Assembly: GCA_938743325.2 (NCBI GenBank)
Contig: OW568876.1
Span: 124,001-188,000, forward strand
DNA length: 64,000 bases
Source: Pycnococcus provasolii
Lineage: Eukaryota > Chlorophyta > Pseudoscourfieldiophyceae > Pseudoscourfieldiales > Pycnococcaceae
Reading direction: 5' to 3'
Shown: positions 17,025 to 26,040 of the stretch, one piece after another
Position numbering within the stretch: the first letter of the stretch is position 1
Layout of the letters: every line of letters starts with the position of its first letter
Notes under the pieces: model-generated
What the model was told of the DNA's origin: nothing
The model's database searches: none
The model's input: the letters and a program-made list of their open reading frames with translations, nothing else
Translations under genes and position numbers: made by a program

Positions 17025-18167
17025 TCAATGGCCTGTCTCTATCGACCACTGGTTCTCGACGCGGTCACCAATCTCAGAAGACGGTGCGGTCGATGAAGGC
17101 GTCGACTCCACGGCCGGTGCGCCAACCTTCTGCGCAATTAGCCCGCGGGTTGTCTCTAAGGCCTCGCGAAATCGCTCGTCGCCGTGAAGCTCCAGCAAGA
17201 GATGCTCGAGCTCAAGCTTTTCAGCCTCGAGCGCCGCGCAGCGCCTCTCCAACTTCTTGATGCGATCCTCCTTAACCTTTAGCGTGCTCCGCAACTCCAT
17301 AACCGTGACGTTTGCTGCCAACGCATCGCCGTGCGCCTCAGCCGCGCTCTTCTCGGGAGACGAGCTGCCTGACGCAGCTTCCGCTGCGATAAGGCTGCCC
17401 ATGTCCTCACCCTCGTGCAGCGTGAATGGCTTGTTCAGCATGTACGTGTACGCAGACCCCAAGCTTCTCACCCTCCGCATCGCTGTGTGCACGACACTCG
17501 TAGACGACGGAATCAAAATCGGCAGGCCGTGCATCGCCTTAAGCGCACCGGAAATGGCAAGGTCTTCGAGCTGTGGCACATTCGGAAATCCTCCCGCCTC
17601 TTCATACGCCTCTCGTCGCACGAACAGACACTGGTGTGCATACGTGATGCCCAGCCCCCTCGTTTTTATCCTCGATATGTGGCTGACAACACCTGTTGTC
17701 ACGTCAAGTGCGTCCGTCTCCACATCAGTCCTCGTCGACCAAGACTCCCAGGCGCCCCACTTGTTGTCCTTGAGCGCCTCGTAAACGTGTTGGCCATAGT
17801 TCGCGGGCAGGAGCGTGTCGGCGTCGACGAACATGAGCACGTCCGCCTTTCCGTGGTTGGGGATAGGTTTACCAGTGGCATCCTCGAAGACGCGCTTGGC
17901 TCCCAGCGCGCACTGCGCGCCTCGTCCTCCGGAGCAGTCTTCAACGATGGTTCCGTTGATGTTTTGGTGCAAGCCCGTCGATCTGACCACACTCAGCGTG
18001 CCGTCTTTCGACCCTGCATCGACGACAATTACGGACTGCACATACCCCTTCGCACCCGCGGAGATGGACTTCAGGCACTCGGCGACGTAGAGAGAGTCGT
18101 TGCAAGTCGGGATCACGATGGCTATGCGCATGTTGAATAGCACGAGATCGAGTGATGCGCTGTGCAA
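17025..18167 (-). CDS. Family 2 glycosyltransferase with C-terminal coiled coil
   Basis: The catalytic half (about residues 13-245) is a GT-A fold glycosyltransferase: MRIAIVIPTCND start, VVDAGSKDGT nucleotide-binding region, FVDADT metal motif (113-118), QCLFVRREAYEEAGGFP and QLEDLAISGAL. The layout resembles bacterial TIGR04283-type GT2 proteins. The start may be Met13 (18131). There is no signal peptide or membrane helix, so action in the cytosol or an organelle is likely; donor and acceptor are unknown. After a Ser/Glu linker, residues 280-344 form a charged heptad-like coiled coil ending in ERFREALETTRGLI. This tail is shared with the neighbouring CBM20 protein (see findings). Such a tail is unusual for the family and probably mediates partner binding. 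Confidence 0.85.
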   Translation of the reverse strand: MHSASLDLVLFNMRIAIVIPTCNDSLYVAECLKSISAGAKGYVQSVIVVDAGSKDGTLSVVRSTGLHQNINGTIVEDCSGGRGAQCALGAKRVFEDATGKPIPNHGKADVLMFVDADTLLPANYGQHVYEALKDNKWGAWESWSTRTDVETDALDVTTGVVSHISRIKTRGLGITYAHQCLFVRREAYEEAGGFPNVPQLEDLAISGALKAMHGLPILIPSSTSVVHTAMRRVRSLGSAYTYMLNKPFTLHEGEDMGSLIAAEAASGSSSPEKSAAEAHGDALAANVTVMELRSTLKVKEDRIKKLERRCAALEAEKLELEHLLLELHGDERFREALETTRGLIAQKVGAPAVESTPSSTAPSSEIGDRVENQWSIETGH

Positions 18168-18644
18168 GGCCGGCCGCGCACCCTATCTGAATGTGCTGCA
18201 ATGAGAATGGGACGCATATCTCCTGGAGCGCGAGCGCGTCAGGGGGGGGCAGCTTGTAAGTTTGCGGTTTGCGGTTGCAAGCCTGCAGGTTGGTTGGTTC
18301 GACAGCCATCAATCAAATCATCGTGGGGCCCACGATCCGTACCGGGTACATACAGCTGATCCATACCGGGTACTACAGATGGGTCCTCCATCGAATACCG
18401 TGCGGGTCAGCGGGTACAGTGGGTAGTAAAAAGCTTTTACCAAAGTTTGGTAGAGTAGACCTGGGTTGCAAATCCGCGCCAATTGTTTTAGAAGGAAAAG
18501 TTGCCTGGAAATAAAAGTGACAGCTTTTTTGTTTTCGGTTTTTACACCTTTCTGAAAAAGTTTTCTAAAACTCTTCGGCAAACACAAATTATGGCAACAG
18601 AGCGGTACCCAAGTTCAATGACTCCTACGTAAGCGGTCTGTCGC
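18168..18644. other. Spacer between GT2 and CBM20 genes
   Basis: Both flanking genes are on the minus strand, so this spacer is the GT2 promoter and the CBM20 3' region. Near 18326-18380 a unit of about 17 nt, gatccRtaccgggtac, occurs twice with a looser third copy. No coding sequence is seen. Confidence 0.4.
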
Positions 18645-20210
18645 CTACCTCCTGCTGCCGCTGTCCGTCTCGCTGACCTCCTCCGACTCGCTGACCTTCT
18701 CCGACTCGATCACGTCGCGTGTCGCCTGCAGCGCCTCGCCGACGGATTTCTTGATCACCTTTTTCTCCGTCATAAAGAGGGCGCGTGTCGCTTGCAGCGC
18801 CTCACGGAAGCGTTCAGCACCATCCAACATCTCCATTTCGAGCCCCTCCTTTTCAACCTCCAGCGAGCGAATGTGCTCGCCCGCCTCCTTCATGTGCTTC
18901 TCCTTTAGCATGAGCGTCTCGCGCAGCTCCGCCTCCTTCTCCTCCGCGCGGAGTGCGCGCTGCTCAGCCTGCGTGAGTTTCATCGACAGATCAGAACTCG
19001 TTGTCTCAGCATCCTCGGCACGCTTCAGTGCCGTGCCCGCGAGATCTTCAAGCTCCCTCCTCGCTTCCTCCTTCGCCGCCTCCACACGCTCGATCGCAAG
19101 TTCCTCCGCCTGACGCGCCTGCTCCTTTGCATCCTTTGCAACCTTCTCGGCTTCAGACACGCGCGTTAGAGCAAGCTTGATCTCCTTCTGATTCACCCTG
19201 TTCACGACTTCCTTCTGAGCGAGCTCAGCCTTCAACGATCGGTTCGCGGCAAGCGCATCCTCCACGCTCTTTCGAGCTTTCTGAAGCGTCTCCGCGAGCT
19301 TGGCACCCGTGCTTGAGATGACGCCGGACGACGTGACGAGCTTCGAGCCCGACGCGTCCTCCCATCGATCGATCACCTCGATGCCAACTTCGACATCCTC
19401 TATGTCCACGGTGAGCATGCGATTCGCGCCTTTCTCCCACATTTGGGATGACGGCGTCGCAAGAGCGTACTTGTAGTCGTACACGTGTCCAGCCGGCAGA
19501 GCGACGTATCCCGTCCAGATGTCCCCCGCTCCCCACGCCATTTGCACACCCGCACGGCTGTCCCAGTTACCCAGGCTGCGGTGCTTGCCCAAGACTACGA
19601 GCGTGTCCCCAGGTTTCGCGCAGTACTTCACCTGAAACTTGACGTTGACGGTTGTCGTTGAGGAGGTTGGCGCGTTTGACGTCGTCGTCGTCATTGTTGT
19701 TGTTTGTGTCGTCGTCGCGGGTGTCGGTATGGGTGGCAGTGTGATGTTGGCATCGGCGGCGGGTGTGGCAGCAGTAGTGGCGGAGACTTTCGGGCTGATG
19801 GTTGGCGACGGTGGAGTCCCGAGCGGGCTGCGGAAAGGCTCGGGTGGAGTGGACGTCGTCGGCGGCGGCGGCGGCGTTGGCGGTAACGTGACCTCGGACG
19901 GCTTTGCGTTTCCTCGACCTCCCGCCTTCATAACTTCCTGTGCGCGTCTGCGTGCCGCCTCGAGCACGTTGTTATTCGCGGGAGACGAGTACGATGGTTT
20001 CTGCTGATTTTGCGCGTTGGTTGTCATGGTGGAGGACCGGTTCCCTGTTGGTTCCGTCGCGGTCATGACGACGATATCACCGCGTTGATGACGATATCCT
20101 CGTGCATGCTGATGACGAGCTCGTGAATTCGGCGGCGGCGGCGGCGGTGATGATCGCACACGACGAACTTGTTGAGAAGTACACTGTGCGGACTTCGACG
20201 AGAACATCAT
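18645..20210 (-). CDS. CBM20 starch-binding protein with long coiled coil (SAGA-like layout)
   Basis: The start is placed at the ATG pair 20210/20207; an in-frame reading to 20396 probably runs into a 5'-UTR intron. The N-terminus (MMFSSKSAQCTSQQVRRVRSS) looks like a plastid leader. A Thr/Pro-rich low-complexity region follows, then a carbohydrate-binding module 20: KFQVKYCAKPGDTLVVLG, SLGNWDSRAGVQM, DIWTGYVALP, YDYKYAL (residues about 188-282 from this start). The rest is an extended Ala/Glu/Lys/Arg coiled coil ending in an acidic Ser/Glu tail. A CBM20 followed by a long coiled coil is the plan of the Chlamydomonas pyrenoid proteins SAGA1/SAGA2, though this one is shorter and I see no Rubisco-binding motif. 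It may organise starch granules or the pyrenoid sheath. The terminal module is shared with the adjacent GT2 protein. Confidence 0.85.
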   Translation of the reverse strand: MMFSSKSAQCTSQQVRRVRSSPPPPPPNSRARHQHARGYRHQRGDIVVMTATEPTGNRSSTMTTNAQNQQKPSYSSPANNNVLEAARRRAQEVMKAGGRGNAKPSEVTLPPTPPPPPTTSTPPEPFRSPLGTPPSPTISPKVSATTAATPAADANITLPPIPTPATTTQTTTMTTTTSNAPTSSTTTVNVKFQVKYCAKPGDTLVVLGKHRSLGNWDSRAGVQMAWGAGDIWTGYVALPAGHVYDYKYALATPSSQMWEKGANRMLTVDIEDVEVGIEVIDRWEDASGSKLVTSSGVISSTGAKLAETLQKARKSVEDALAANRSLKAELAQKEVVNRVNQKEIKLALTRVSEAEKVAKDAKEQARQAEELAIERVEAAKEEARRELEDLAGTALKRAEDAETTSSDLSMKLTQAEQRALRAEEKEAELRETLMLKEKHMKEAGEHIRSLEVEKEGLEMEMLDGAERFREALQATRALFMTEKKVIKKSVGEALQATRDVIESEKVSESEEVSETDSGSRR

Positions 20211-20216
20211 ATCTTT

Positions 20217-20530
20217 CTTTGAAAAGGAAAAGAGGAAAAGAGGAAGGGGAGGAAGAGAAGAGCAAAGATATCTGCTCAGATATGTTGTGCGCGGCTGTAT
20301 TCGGTGAGCCACTATCGTAGTGCTGTAGATACGAAAGGTTTGAGTGATGTGAGCGTCTTCGAAGCGTTGTTGGATGGCAGACGGCGCGAACGACAAAAAG
20401 AAAAAGGGCCTTGGAAAAGTTGTGTTGCTTTATGGGTTCGAGCGAGATTCGGACGTCGGTTTCGCGTTCGAAGTTGATTTGCCAAATTGCCAAGAAACAG
20501 GCGCGAAGGGAAAAAGAAACAGACACTTAC
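20217..20530 (-). other. Candidate 5'-UTR intron of the CBM20 gene
   Basis: On the minus strand a donor ACG/GTAAGTGTC lies at 20530. A long pyrimidine tract (about 20223-20262) ends in an AG at 20217, seven bases before the ATG pair. Length would be 314 nt. It is predicted from splice-site resemblance only. Confidence 0.35.
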
Positions 20531-21429
20531 CGTAAGTACCACCGGGTAAGTAGGGGCAGACCGGTGATGCGAAGAATCAGGTTGAAAGTGATGGAGCTCC
20601 AAGGACCAACACCTGGTCACCACCAACAGCACCTGTACAGTAGTACTAGGTTCAACAGCACCAAGATCAATGACCAACACCAGCACCAAGATCGATGACC
20701 AACACCAAGCAGCCAAGAGCACGACAATTGACGACGAGCAGATGGCCTGAGCAGATGCGAGCCTCTGACCTGATTGATGCGACCAGTCTAGACGGAAGGG
20801 GCCCAAAAACGCGTGTGTGCTGTGGCGGGACCGGGACGGTTCAGATTTCAGAAGTGGTTGAAAAGGTGGACAGAAAAGGTGGTCAGGAAACCACGGTCGT
20901 CACGGATTCAGGTTTGATCCTTCTCCCCCCGGGTCGACGCCTCTCAACCTCTCACTCAGGGAAAGGACGCCGTTAGGGTTTGGGGTTATCGTAGGAGGGG
21001 GGACACCGTCCGTTAGGGTTAGCATAGGGGGTGAGTTTGTCTCCGCCTTTCCTTTCTGCGACACTCCGATCAGCCGATCGGTTCAGGGCAATTTCAGGGG
21101 AGACTAAGGACTACGATACCTTTAGTAGGGTTTTGCGCGATAATGGATTTCGGGGTTTCCCTGATGACGCAAGTCTGCCAAGTCTGCCAAATTCACCCTT
21201 CTTGTGGAGGGAACCCCCCTGCCAATCCCGTCCTTTGGATTGTGTACAACTGTGCGACGACTTGAGAGGTAGTAACTGCAACGAGTCTTACACGAGATGT
21301 GTAATTACAGGTGGGGGCGCCCAACGACGAACGAATCGTTGGCAGGAGGTTGTCGTCGCGGTCGACTTCTCCATTTCCCCATGCCTGGCAGGAACGGCAA
21401 AGCCGAGCGTGCCAGACACAGAGAGGGAG
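20397..21429. other. Gene-poor spacer before the retroelement fossil
   Basis: Contains a CACCAAGATC-type short repeat at about 20640-20710 (accagcaccaagatcgatgacc). Two TTAGGG-like pieces lie near 20970 and 21012, and a TATCGTAGG element near 20988. ORFs in it are short and look random. No gene is recognised. Confidence 0.4.
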
Positions 21430-22330
21430 AACCTCAAGGAGTATCTGCGGCTGCGTAGTACGAGGGTGGGATGGGTGGGAGTTTCGCGGTTATGCGCGTC
21501 GCACCCAGTTCACGCAGTATGGCGTAGTCTCCAGCCAGGGCAGGATCATCCGGATCTCCTCTGCTCGGAATGTCAGCGATGTTTGCATCCGAGTCCAACC
21601 ACTCGAACCAGACTTGTCTGTGCAAGTGGTCAAGGTGCAGTTGGTTCACAATGTCCGCGACGTGAAGCTGTGAGGCGTAGCCTTTGGCTACCCATGCGAA
21701 AGCCACCTGCGAGTCGATGAAGTGGACGATGACGCGGTCAGGCGGCAGCAGATGCGCGAACGTATAGTACGCTGCTGCCGCAGCAAGCAGTTCGAGTACT
21801 TCGATCCGTAAGTGCAGCAGCTCAGGTACTGCCAGCGAAAAGTACCATGTCAGCTCCCCAACAAGCAGCACGCCTCCGACGCCGTAAGACGTCGACGCAT
21901 CAGCGTAGATCCGTACGACGCGAGCCTCTCCATGAGGGAAGAGCCCAGCATGCGCGCGATGGCTTCATCAGGAAGCAGCGGAAGCAAGCGCGCCGCATCA
22001 CGGAGGCGATCGCGGCATTGGAGATCGGCAAGAGTAAGAATCGACGATGCAGTAGGAACAGGGTAAAGACGAGCAACAGCAGAAGGAACGAAGGAAGTCC
22101 AGGAGTTGGACGGGTAACGGGCGGACGGCGCGGCAGAAGGAGGAAGATATAGAGGAGAATTGAGCGGCGCGACGGGTGGTGGAGCGACTGGAATGGAAGG
22201 GAAGACAGCGGCGCGGCGAGGTGGTGCATCGTCAATGGCACGAGCAGCAGACGTCGCGGCATGCAAAAGCATGGTGTTTTCAGGTCGTAGCGTGTCGTCA
22301 CGCAGTTGGTGACTAGCTTCAACGTCAAGA
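21430..22330 (-). mobile_element. Fossil retroelement fragment with RNase H domain (DIRS-like or LTR kin)
   Basis: A minus-strand reading shows a retrotransposon-type RNase H domain. It has an IYADASTSYGVGG-like first strand, a LELLAAAAAYYTF helix, an IDSQVAFAW strand and a terminal NIADIPSR motif. Ending in an AD-x-SR motif is common in DIRS-type and related elements. The conserved part lies at about 21450-21940, with a less conserved upstream portion. No reverse transcriptase core, integrase or terminal repeats were found, so it is an incomplete, broken, probably old copy. The family assignment is tentative. Confidence 0.6.
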
Positions 22331-22471
22331 ATGACTCCGGGACTGGCTGCGTGTAGGGTTCGTATCAATCCAATCCTTGGGGTTCCCAATTGTACTTATG
22401 CCGAGCCCATCCAAACCGTCGACAAGCGTAAATGTATCTCCAAATTTGGTAATTTTTGAAGTTTTTTTTTC

Positions 22472-23491
22472 ATGGCGGCGTCTCAGGGGTATTCGTCAAG
22501 AAGCAGTGGTGGTGGTGGTGGTGGTGGTACTTCTTCTGGCGGGTCGTCGTTCCGCTACCAGGCTCAGTGGAACATGATTTGGGATGCCGCGTCGTCACCA
22601 GTGGCGATGATGGCGGCATCTTCATCATCCGCCGGCGCGTACGACGACGACGATGTCTCATCATCACGACGACGACGAGCCGGAGGAGGAGTCGCGTCGT
22701 CATCCGACGAATCGTCTCCGATGCAGCAGCACATCAATCAACCAGTAGATTTTGTTCCTCCCACAGCATCGTCTCTCGCGCTTGACACTCTGCTCGTAGG
22801 ACCACTGTCGCAGCTCGCACTGGAATTGTCGCTAGAAGAACAACAACAGCACCAAGCAGCAATGAGGATTGCTACTACAAGCCCGAGCCCGCCGGAACAG
22901 GAGGAGACGACAGTTGCTTGGATGTTCGCTGAAGCGTGTAGTAGCGTTTGGCTGAAGGAGGTGGGAAAGTCCATGCAAATGATGATGAAACCTACTATTA
23001 CTACTACGCGTCCAGAGGCTACTGAAACAATAAATCATCAGCCGAAACCAATGCCGCCGCCGCCGCCGCCGCCGCCGCTTGGTGGTGGTGCCAACAAACA
23101 TCCGCTCGTTCGTTTGCGCATGTGGATGAACATTCCTCCTGATCATCTCGCAGATGGTGGATCGTGCTTTGTCCTTATAAAGGCATGTGCGAGTGCGACC
23201 ACGTCGTCACCATATACGCTCACAATCTCTCTACCCACGAATGCAGAGGCTGAGGACCTCTCCTGCAAGCCTCATGCAAAGCGCACGCAGAGACCTGACA
23301 CACCCACAATTATCTTCGACCTTCCTGGCAGTCTTGCCACGTGCGACGGAAACGATAGTAGCCGATGGGTTGCGACATGTCTCGTTCGCTTTCGCGTTTC
23401 CGACGCGCGTCGTTTGCGCGGATATCGGGCCACGGCGCGTCTTCGTCCCGCGACGACGACACCCTTGTTGTCGTCATCACTGAATCATTGA
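22472..23491 (+). CDS. Hypothetical protein, unrecognised
   Basis: A 339-residue reading with low-complexity stretches: Gly run (residues 13-19), Arg run, Ser/Asp runs, Gln/His tract and a Pro run coded by CCG repeats (about 23051-23080). Between them lie two plausible ordered parts: about residues 95-175 (helical, ALDTLLVGPLSQLALELSLEEQ, WMFAEACSSVWLKEVGKSM) and about 210-325 (beta-rich, VRLRMWMNIP, SCFVLIKACAS, TIIFDLPGS, RWVATCLVRFRV). I do not recognise either. Codon use is less GC-biased than in its neighbours, so the gene is less certain. It converges on the carotenoid oxygenase with 104 nt between stops. Confidence 0.55.
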   Translation: MAASQGYSSRSSGGGGGGGTSSGGSSFRYQAQWNMIWDAASSPVAMMAASSSSAGAYDDDDVSSSRRRRAGGGVASSSDESSPMQQHINQPVDFVPPTASSLALDTLLVGPLSQLALELSLEEQQQHQAAMRIATTSPSPPEQEETTVAWMFAEACSSVWLKEVGKSMQMMMKPTITTTRPEATETINHQPKPMPPPPPPPPLGGGANKHPLVRLRMWMNIPPDHLADGGSCFVLIKACASATTSSPYTLTISLPTNAEAEDLSCKPHAKRTQRPDTPTIIFDLPGSLATCDGNDSSRWVATCLVRFRVSDARRLRGYRATARLRPATTTPLLSSSLNH

Positions 23492-23595
23492 ACGAGCGCG
23501 GGAAGCCATCGCGGGTGGTGGTAGGTGGATAGAAAGAAACTGTTGTGTTTAAAAGTCTTCTTCTTCTTTTCAACCATCTTCGATTTTTATCATTA

Positions 23596-25323
23596 TTACA
23601 CAACATAACCGTGAAATCGGAAAGGAACGTGCCTGTCAAAGCGTACCTCGCATATTGCGTCCGCACTGACATTCCGAGCGTCCAGTACACGGACCACAAG
23701 TTCGTGTGACGTTGCATCGTATAGAGGGCAAAGCAAGTATCCGTCATCCTCGCGAGATGCACTGCTAGATGCAACAAAGAGCGGCTCGTTTGCGTACTGA
23801 CCGCTCGGAATGGAGTGAACCTCGCTCGTTCCATGTTCGAGGTCCACCTTTTGTATGCGGTCGAAGTACGACGGAGTCGTTGGGCGCTCGCCACCCACTG
23901 GCGCGTCAGAACGACCAACGGCGTACGCGTAGCGTGCCTTTCGCATCGCGTTCGCCGGATTCACAAACGGAAATTCCAGAGCCAGTGCCCCACTCGCCGA
24001 TCCCTCGCAGACGGCACGCCGGCTGACGAACCGAACCGAATCGTTCGCCGCTGACACGTGAAGTTCGTGCTCCCAAAGGTCCGCGTGATGCCCGGGGTCG
24101 AACTCCGCGTCGTACATGTTCGCAAATTGCCGCTCTAGGCCTGGACGATCTGCATCACGCTGCTGAGCGAGCGTGACGCGAAGCGTCACGCCGTCGCCGG
24201 AAGCTGCCGGCTCCTCGAACGCATTCGCGACGTGGTAGAACGAGAATGCGTTGTCGCACACAGCCTCGCCAACCACCTCGAGCGTGTCCCTCTTCAGCAC
24301 GATGGCTTTCGTTCCGAGGCTTGCGTCGTAGCGAAACCTGTGCCCGAGAGGTCCCTCGAAGAGGATGGACGGCAGAAGCTCTGAGAATGCGCACACCCAC
24401 GGCGGTATGAGGATCACGATGTGATTCTCGGTGACGGCAAAGTCGTGCACAAAGACGATGTTCCCGCCGAGGGAAACCGTCGTCTGTGCCGCCACCCTGC
24501 CGTCGGCGCCGACGCGCACGACGTCGAGCGCCGGTGGGCCGACGAGTCGCGCGCCGAAGGTGAAGTACTCACCCGTCTTCGCGTCGTGCTTTCCGTGGGC
24601 CGAAAGGAAGCACCCTGGCTCGAGGCCAGGAGGCACGGCGTCGAGCGCGACGGTTTCTAGCGTCTGCGGGTCCATCTCCGCGGGTAGTCCGCCCTCGCAC
24701 AGAACGAGCAGCTTGCCGTTCAGAACGGTGACCGCGGTGTTCCTCGGGTTGCTTGGCTGGCGCCCGACGTTTCGCAGCCATCCGCCTCCGGCGTCCGTCC
24801 AGAATCCACGTGTGGCCATACCCTTTCCCTCTCCGAGCGCGTTTTGCTCCTGCAGCCGTTCACCGGCGACCATGCGGTGGCTGACGCTCGCGGCGTCTGG
24901 CCCCTCGAATCGCACAGCCATGACGGACCCGTCGCCATCGAACCAGTGTCCGTACCTTTCGTTGCAGTCGGCGCCCTCGAGTCGTATACGCCCAGGTCCC
25001 GCGGCGTAGATGGCACGCCCGATGAGGTCATCCGGTATGGTTCCCTTGATTTGCACGCTTGCGACGTCGTTGAATTCTCCCGCAGGTTCGAGTCCCATTT
25101 TCCAAGGCTGGGAGCGAGCGGCGGCGCGCACGTATTCTGGCGTAACAGGCGAACGCGAAGTGGACGAGGTGGTGGGGGTGGATGTTGACGTGGAAGGAGA
25201 GGATGAGCACGACACGTGAGGACGAGTGCGCTTGCCCTTCTTGCCATGAGGACGGAGAGGCGCCACAGACATTTTTGCTTTGATCGCCGGCGCCATCATC
25301 ATTTTTTCTTTACCGGAAGTCAC
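23596..25323 (-). CDS. Carotenoid cleavage oxygenase (RPE65/CCD family)
   Basis: Non-heme iron oxygenases of this family cut carotenoids or apocarotenoids (or, in some members, stilbenes) at a double bond. The four iron-binding His regions are visible in order: LSAHGKHD (about 241-247), FVHDFAVTENH (His292/293 region), FYHVANAFEE (His364 region) and the C-terminal FRFHGYVV. Other family marks are HWFDGDGSVMAV, GFWTDAGGGW, NTAVTVLNGKLL and YDAEFDPGHHADLWEHEL. At 575 residues it is slightly longer than the minimal family because of a Ser/Thr-rich N-terminus, which may be a plastid leader though it is not typical. The substrate (beta-carotene, xanthophyll or apocarotenal) cannot be read from the sequence. 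Confidence 0.93.
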   Translation of the reverse strand: MTSGKEKMMMAPAIKAKMSVAPLRPHGKKGKRTRPHVSCSSSPSTSTSTPTTSSTSRSPVTPEYVRAAARSQPWKMGLEPAGEFNDVASVQIKGTIPDDLIGRAIYAAGPGRIRLEGADCNERYGHWFDGDGSVMAVRFEGPDAASVSHRMVAGERLQEQNALGEGKGMATRGFWTDAGGGWLRNVGRQPSNPRNTAVTVLNGKLLVLCEGGLPAEMDPQTLETVALDAVPPGLEPGCFLSAHGKHDAKTGEYFTFGARLVGPPALDVVRVGADGRVAAQTTVSLGGNIVFVHDFAVTENHIVILIPPWVCAFSELLPSILFEGPLGHRFRYDASLGTKAIVLKRDTLEVVGEAVCDNAFSFYHVANAFEEPAASGDGVTLRVTLAQQRDADRPGLERQFANMYDAEFDPGHHADLWEHELHVSAANDSVRFVSRRAVCEGSASGALALEFPFVNPANAMRKARYAYAVGRSDAPVGGERPTTPSYFDRIQKVDLEHGTSEVHSIPSGQYANEPLFVASSSASREDDGYLLCPLYDATSHELVVRVLDARNVSADAICEVRFDRHVPFRFHGYVV

Positions 25324-25510
25324 GGGGGGGAATGATGTGGATATGTGGCGCAGATACTTCTCGGAGGGGGGGGAGATTTCTCACCCGTACCACTCTACCC
25401 GTACCCCGGGCCTTTCCGCCGGCAGTTGCCGGGCCCGGGATCCGTCGTAGAAAATGTACGAACTAATGCCAATCCTTGTGTCCCCACTCCCCACTTCTCC
25501 CCTCGAAAAT

Positions 25511-25825
25511 ATGGCGGCCACGGGCGAGGACGAGCCGCCGAGGAAGGCCCCGACGAAGCGGCAGCTCGAGTTCGCGTACGGGCCGGGGTGCACCACGAAC
25601 CCGGCGGACCACACATTTACGCTGCTCACGAACGCGAGGCTCGACAACGGGCCGCTTACTCTTATAATTACTACATGTCTTGCTTTGCGAGATGCGTTGC
25701 AATCACGGGGGCGACCGCGGAAAGTGGTTCGGGACATGATGTTGAAGGTGAGCGAGCACAAGGACACGAAGGATGATGCCTGTTCTTCAAAGGCAATCTC
25801 ACAGCCGGTATTCTTATTTGCCTAG
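25511..25825 (+). CDS. Small uncertain ORF, possible first exon
   Basis: A reading of 104 residues starts MAATGEDEPPRKAPTK. Its first 50 codons use the GC-rich codons of real genes in this window, while the later part is less so. An AAG/GTGAGC sequence at about 25746-25755 resembles a 5' splice site, so this could be a first exon. No family is recognised. It lies next to a reverse-transcriptase fossil and may have been broken or captured with it. Confidence 0.25.
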   Translation: MAATGEDEPPRKAPTKRQLEFAYGPGCTTNPADHTFTLLTNARLDNGPLTLIITTCLALRDALQSRGRPRKVVRDMMLKVSEHKDTKDDACSSKAISQPVFLFA

Positions 25826-26040
25826 CTAGCAACTTACGTCGATCCGACCCGACACTCGCCGCCGAGATCCGCCACAGCGCCAGCACACTGTGCGCCTACG
25901 CCGATGACTTCATTTGGACGGGGTCCCCCGTCGCGGTGCAGATCATTCACTTCCTGCTTTACATGGAGGCGCATCAGCTGGGCCTGCCAGTTCCTTCTCC
26001 GCATTCGTCATCCCGGCGGCGAAGATCGACTTTGATTTGA
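25780..26040 (+). mobile_element. Fossil reverse-transcriptase fragment
   Basis: A plus-strand stretch reads as part of a reverse transcriptase palm: a GILICLAS segment, then the CAYADDFIWTG catalytic box, then a HFLLYMEAHQLGL helix. The form of the YADD box resembles LINE-type (non-LTR) enzymes more than LTR elements, but the piece is too short for certainty. It is a broken fragment with no ends identified, hence probably old. Confidence 0.55.

Noticed and set aside
18293-18310. A ggttggttcgac stretch resembling a tRNA B box
   Set aside because: No matching A box or cloverleaf could be placed around it; the same holds for ggttcgac at about 48593.
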